Shown here: one piece after another, positions 20,221 through 21,445 of the stretch
How the letters are laid out: every line of letters starts with the position of its first letter
Numbering within the stretch: position 1 is the first letter of the stretch
IMG/VR virus record: IMGVR_UViG_3300006033_000878
Location: 1 to 21,445 of that record
Length of the DNA: 21,445 bases
Origin: a virus
Reading direction: 5' to 3' (one strand)
Position numbers and translations under genes: made by a program
Notes under the pieces: model-generated
What the model saw: only the letters and a program-made list of their open reading frames with translations
What the model was told of the DNA's origin: nothing
The model's database searches: none

Positions 20221-21445
20221 ATGACCACTGGTGGCCCGAATGATGACGGCAGCGAGATCTATCTCGACGTAACCAGCAATCTTGGAACCATCCTGGCCGA
20301 GGTGCGGAAGATCCACTCCGAAGTGGGTCTTCTCGGCACCAACCTTAACCATGCCTTCACGCTGAACACCAGCACCGTCCAAGGGCTGAAGGAATTCCGA
20401 CGGACCTTGCAGGACATCTCCTCGGGGATGTCCCTGTTCGGTGACAAGCTGAACCTGCGAGGGTTTGAGACAGCCCTCACCAACGCTATGACGCGAGGCT
20501 TCAGCGCCAGCGTCAAGAGCATGGAGAGCATGGTCAGTCAGGCCATGACGAAGGAACTGGACAAGTTCTCACGAGCTTTCCAGCAGCAGATGGTAACCCG
20601 TGCGGGGGTTAAGGACCCTTCCGTGGAAGCCTACGTGGCCCAGGCTCGTCAACTTGCCAGTGTAGGGGTGACTGGTTTTCGCATCACGGGCTCCTCCCTG
20701 GATGAACTGGGGAAGATGAAGGTTGCCCTGACCCAGTTGGCCAATGAGGTTTCCCACAACACCATCTTGTGGGAACGGTACGCGAAGTACCTAGGTTTCG
20801 TTGATGCGGAAATTGCCAAGGTCACAAATTCCAATAAGGCTTTGGCAGCTTCCCTCCGCGAAAAGAACCGGGAGGAGGTGGCCAACACCCGCATGGTTGT
20901 CGCTGATCAGCGGGAGCGTTTGAAAACCGCAGCAGCGCAAAATGCAGACGAGGTGGCTACCACAAAAATGGTGACGGCAGCTCGCCGTACTGCGACGAAC
21001 GAGCTGGCTCTTCAAAATGCTGATGAGGTCGCCAGCGCTCGTATGTATCGGGCGTTCCGTCAGCAAAACGCAGGGGAGATCGCCGCGCAGAACCGGGACG
21101 AGATTGCCACGGCCAGGATGGTGACGGCAGCTCGTCGTACTGCGATGAACGAGCTGGCTGTTCAGAACGCTGACGAGGTCGCCAGCACCCGTATGTATCG
21201 GGCGTTCCGTCGTCAGAACTTGGATGAGATCGCCGCGCAGAACCGGGACGAGGTCGCCAGTGCTCGGATGATCACGGCGGCTCGACGCAACGAGGCTGGG
21301 GAACTTTCTGCCCGTAACCGGGACGAGGTCACCAGCGCCAAGATGCACATGGCTTTCCGCAGGGAGCGATTGGCGGAAATCGCCGCGCAGAACCGGGATG
21401 AGGTCGCCAGTGCCCGGATGGCCACCGCCGATAAAAAGTCGCTGG
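20221..21445 (+). CDS. tape measure protein, N-terminal part, 408+ aa
   Basis: The open frame runs off the window end. ATG 20221 follows GGAGG (20209-20213). The protein is helical and of low hydrophobicity: a polar start (DGSEIYLDVTSNLGTILAEV), a region with SVKSMESMVSQAMTKELDKF, and from residue 214 tandem 25-residue repeats (listed separately). Tape measure proteins set tail length and are released with DNA at infection; the position after the frameshifted chaperone is diagnostic. The repeated part is coiled-coil-like and highly charged. The hydrophobic and C-terminal enzymatic regions, if present, lie outside the window. Confidence 0.85.
   Translation, partial: MTTGGPNDDGSEIYLDVTSNLGTILAEVRKIHSEVGLLGTNLNHAFTLNTSTVQGLKEFRRTLQDISSGMSLFGDKLNLRGFETALTNAMTRGFSASVKSMESMVSQAMTKELDKFSRAFQQQMVTRAGVKDPSVEAYVAQARQLASVGVTGFRITGSSLDELGKMKVALTQLANEVSHNTILWERYAKYLGFVDAEIAKVTNSNKALAASLREKNREEVANTRMVVADQRERLKTAAAQNADEVATTKMVTAARRTATNELALQNADEVASARMYRAFRQQNAGEIAAQNRDEIATARMVTAARRTAMNELAVQNADEVASTRMYRAFRRQNLDEIAAQNRDEVASARMITAARRNEAGELSARNRDEVTSAKMHMAFRRERLAEIAAQNRDEVASARMATADKKSL
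20860..21445 (+). repeat. 75-bp (25-aa) tandem repeats in the tape measure gene
   Basis: Seven full units and one partial unit begin at 20860, 20935, 21010, 21085, 21160, 21235, 21310 and 21385. The consensus begins AQNRDEVASARM and ends with ARR or AFR plus NEL/EIA. Units alternate between two types, so the period is also 150 bp; 21010-21159 and 21160-21309 are nearly identical at DNA level. The frame is kept throughout and the array continues past the window edge. Confidence 0.92.

Noticed and set aside
20860-21445. Regular 75-bp repeats as a CRISPR array
   Set aside because: There are no unique spacers; the repeats are contiguous, diverged and in frame within the tape measure gene.

Overview
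The window is part of the genome of a tailed double-stranded DNA phage, or of a prophage, with siphovirus-like architecture. The evidence is a continuous head-to-tail module on the + strand: GpA-type large terminase, portal, prohead protease with scaffold, decoration protein, HK97-fold capsid, connector and tail-completion proteins, tail tube, frameshifted tail assembly chaperone and the start of a tape measure. The DNA is GC-rich and its codons favour G or C in third positions. The XRE regulator resembles those common in alphaproteobacteria, so such a host is likely, but this is inference. No integrase, tRNA, rRNA, CRISPR array or insertion sequence is visible.

Layout. (1) 1-1436: two leftward genes of unknown function, each preceded by the same 15-bp palindrome. 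(2) 1437-1859: a non-coding control region with a promoter for the next block. (3) 1860-4161: a rightward block of eight tightly overlapping genes, an XRE regulator followed by seven small proteins of unknown function, probably early genes. (4) 4170-4250: two hairpins, one a perfect bidirectional terminator between convergent blocks. (5) 4414-7587: a leftward replication block with a primase-polymerase/SF3 helicase and two small genes. (6) 7588-7727: a divergent intergenic region with an inverted repeat. (7) 7728-21445: the rightward morphogenesis module.

The morphogenesis module has several unusual parts. A four-gene cassette lies between portal and protease; it encodes two coiled-coil proteins (one membrane-anchored), a three-helix membrane protein and a membrane-anchored solute-binding-protein-like domain, and it is followed by a 32-bp perfect palindrome. 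The protease carries a Cys/His insertion and an in-frame internal start that would give a free scaffold. A ribbon-helix-helix repressor gene with its own promoter lies antisense inside the tail genes.

Post-transcriptional control appears to be a theme. A hairpin lies between the Shine-Dalgarno and the AUG of the portal gene. Terminators follow the capsid and tail-tube genes. A 20-nt segment in the tail-tube 3' untranslated region is perfectly complementary to the ribosome-binding site of the gene after capsid, and its core is complementary to that of the next gene, the chaperone. The chaperone itself uses a T TTT TTC -1 frameshift site. The tape measure contains 25-residue tandem repeats running off the window end.
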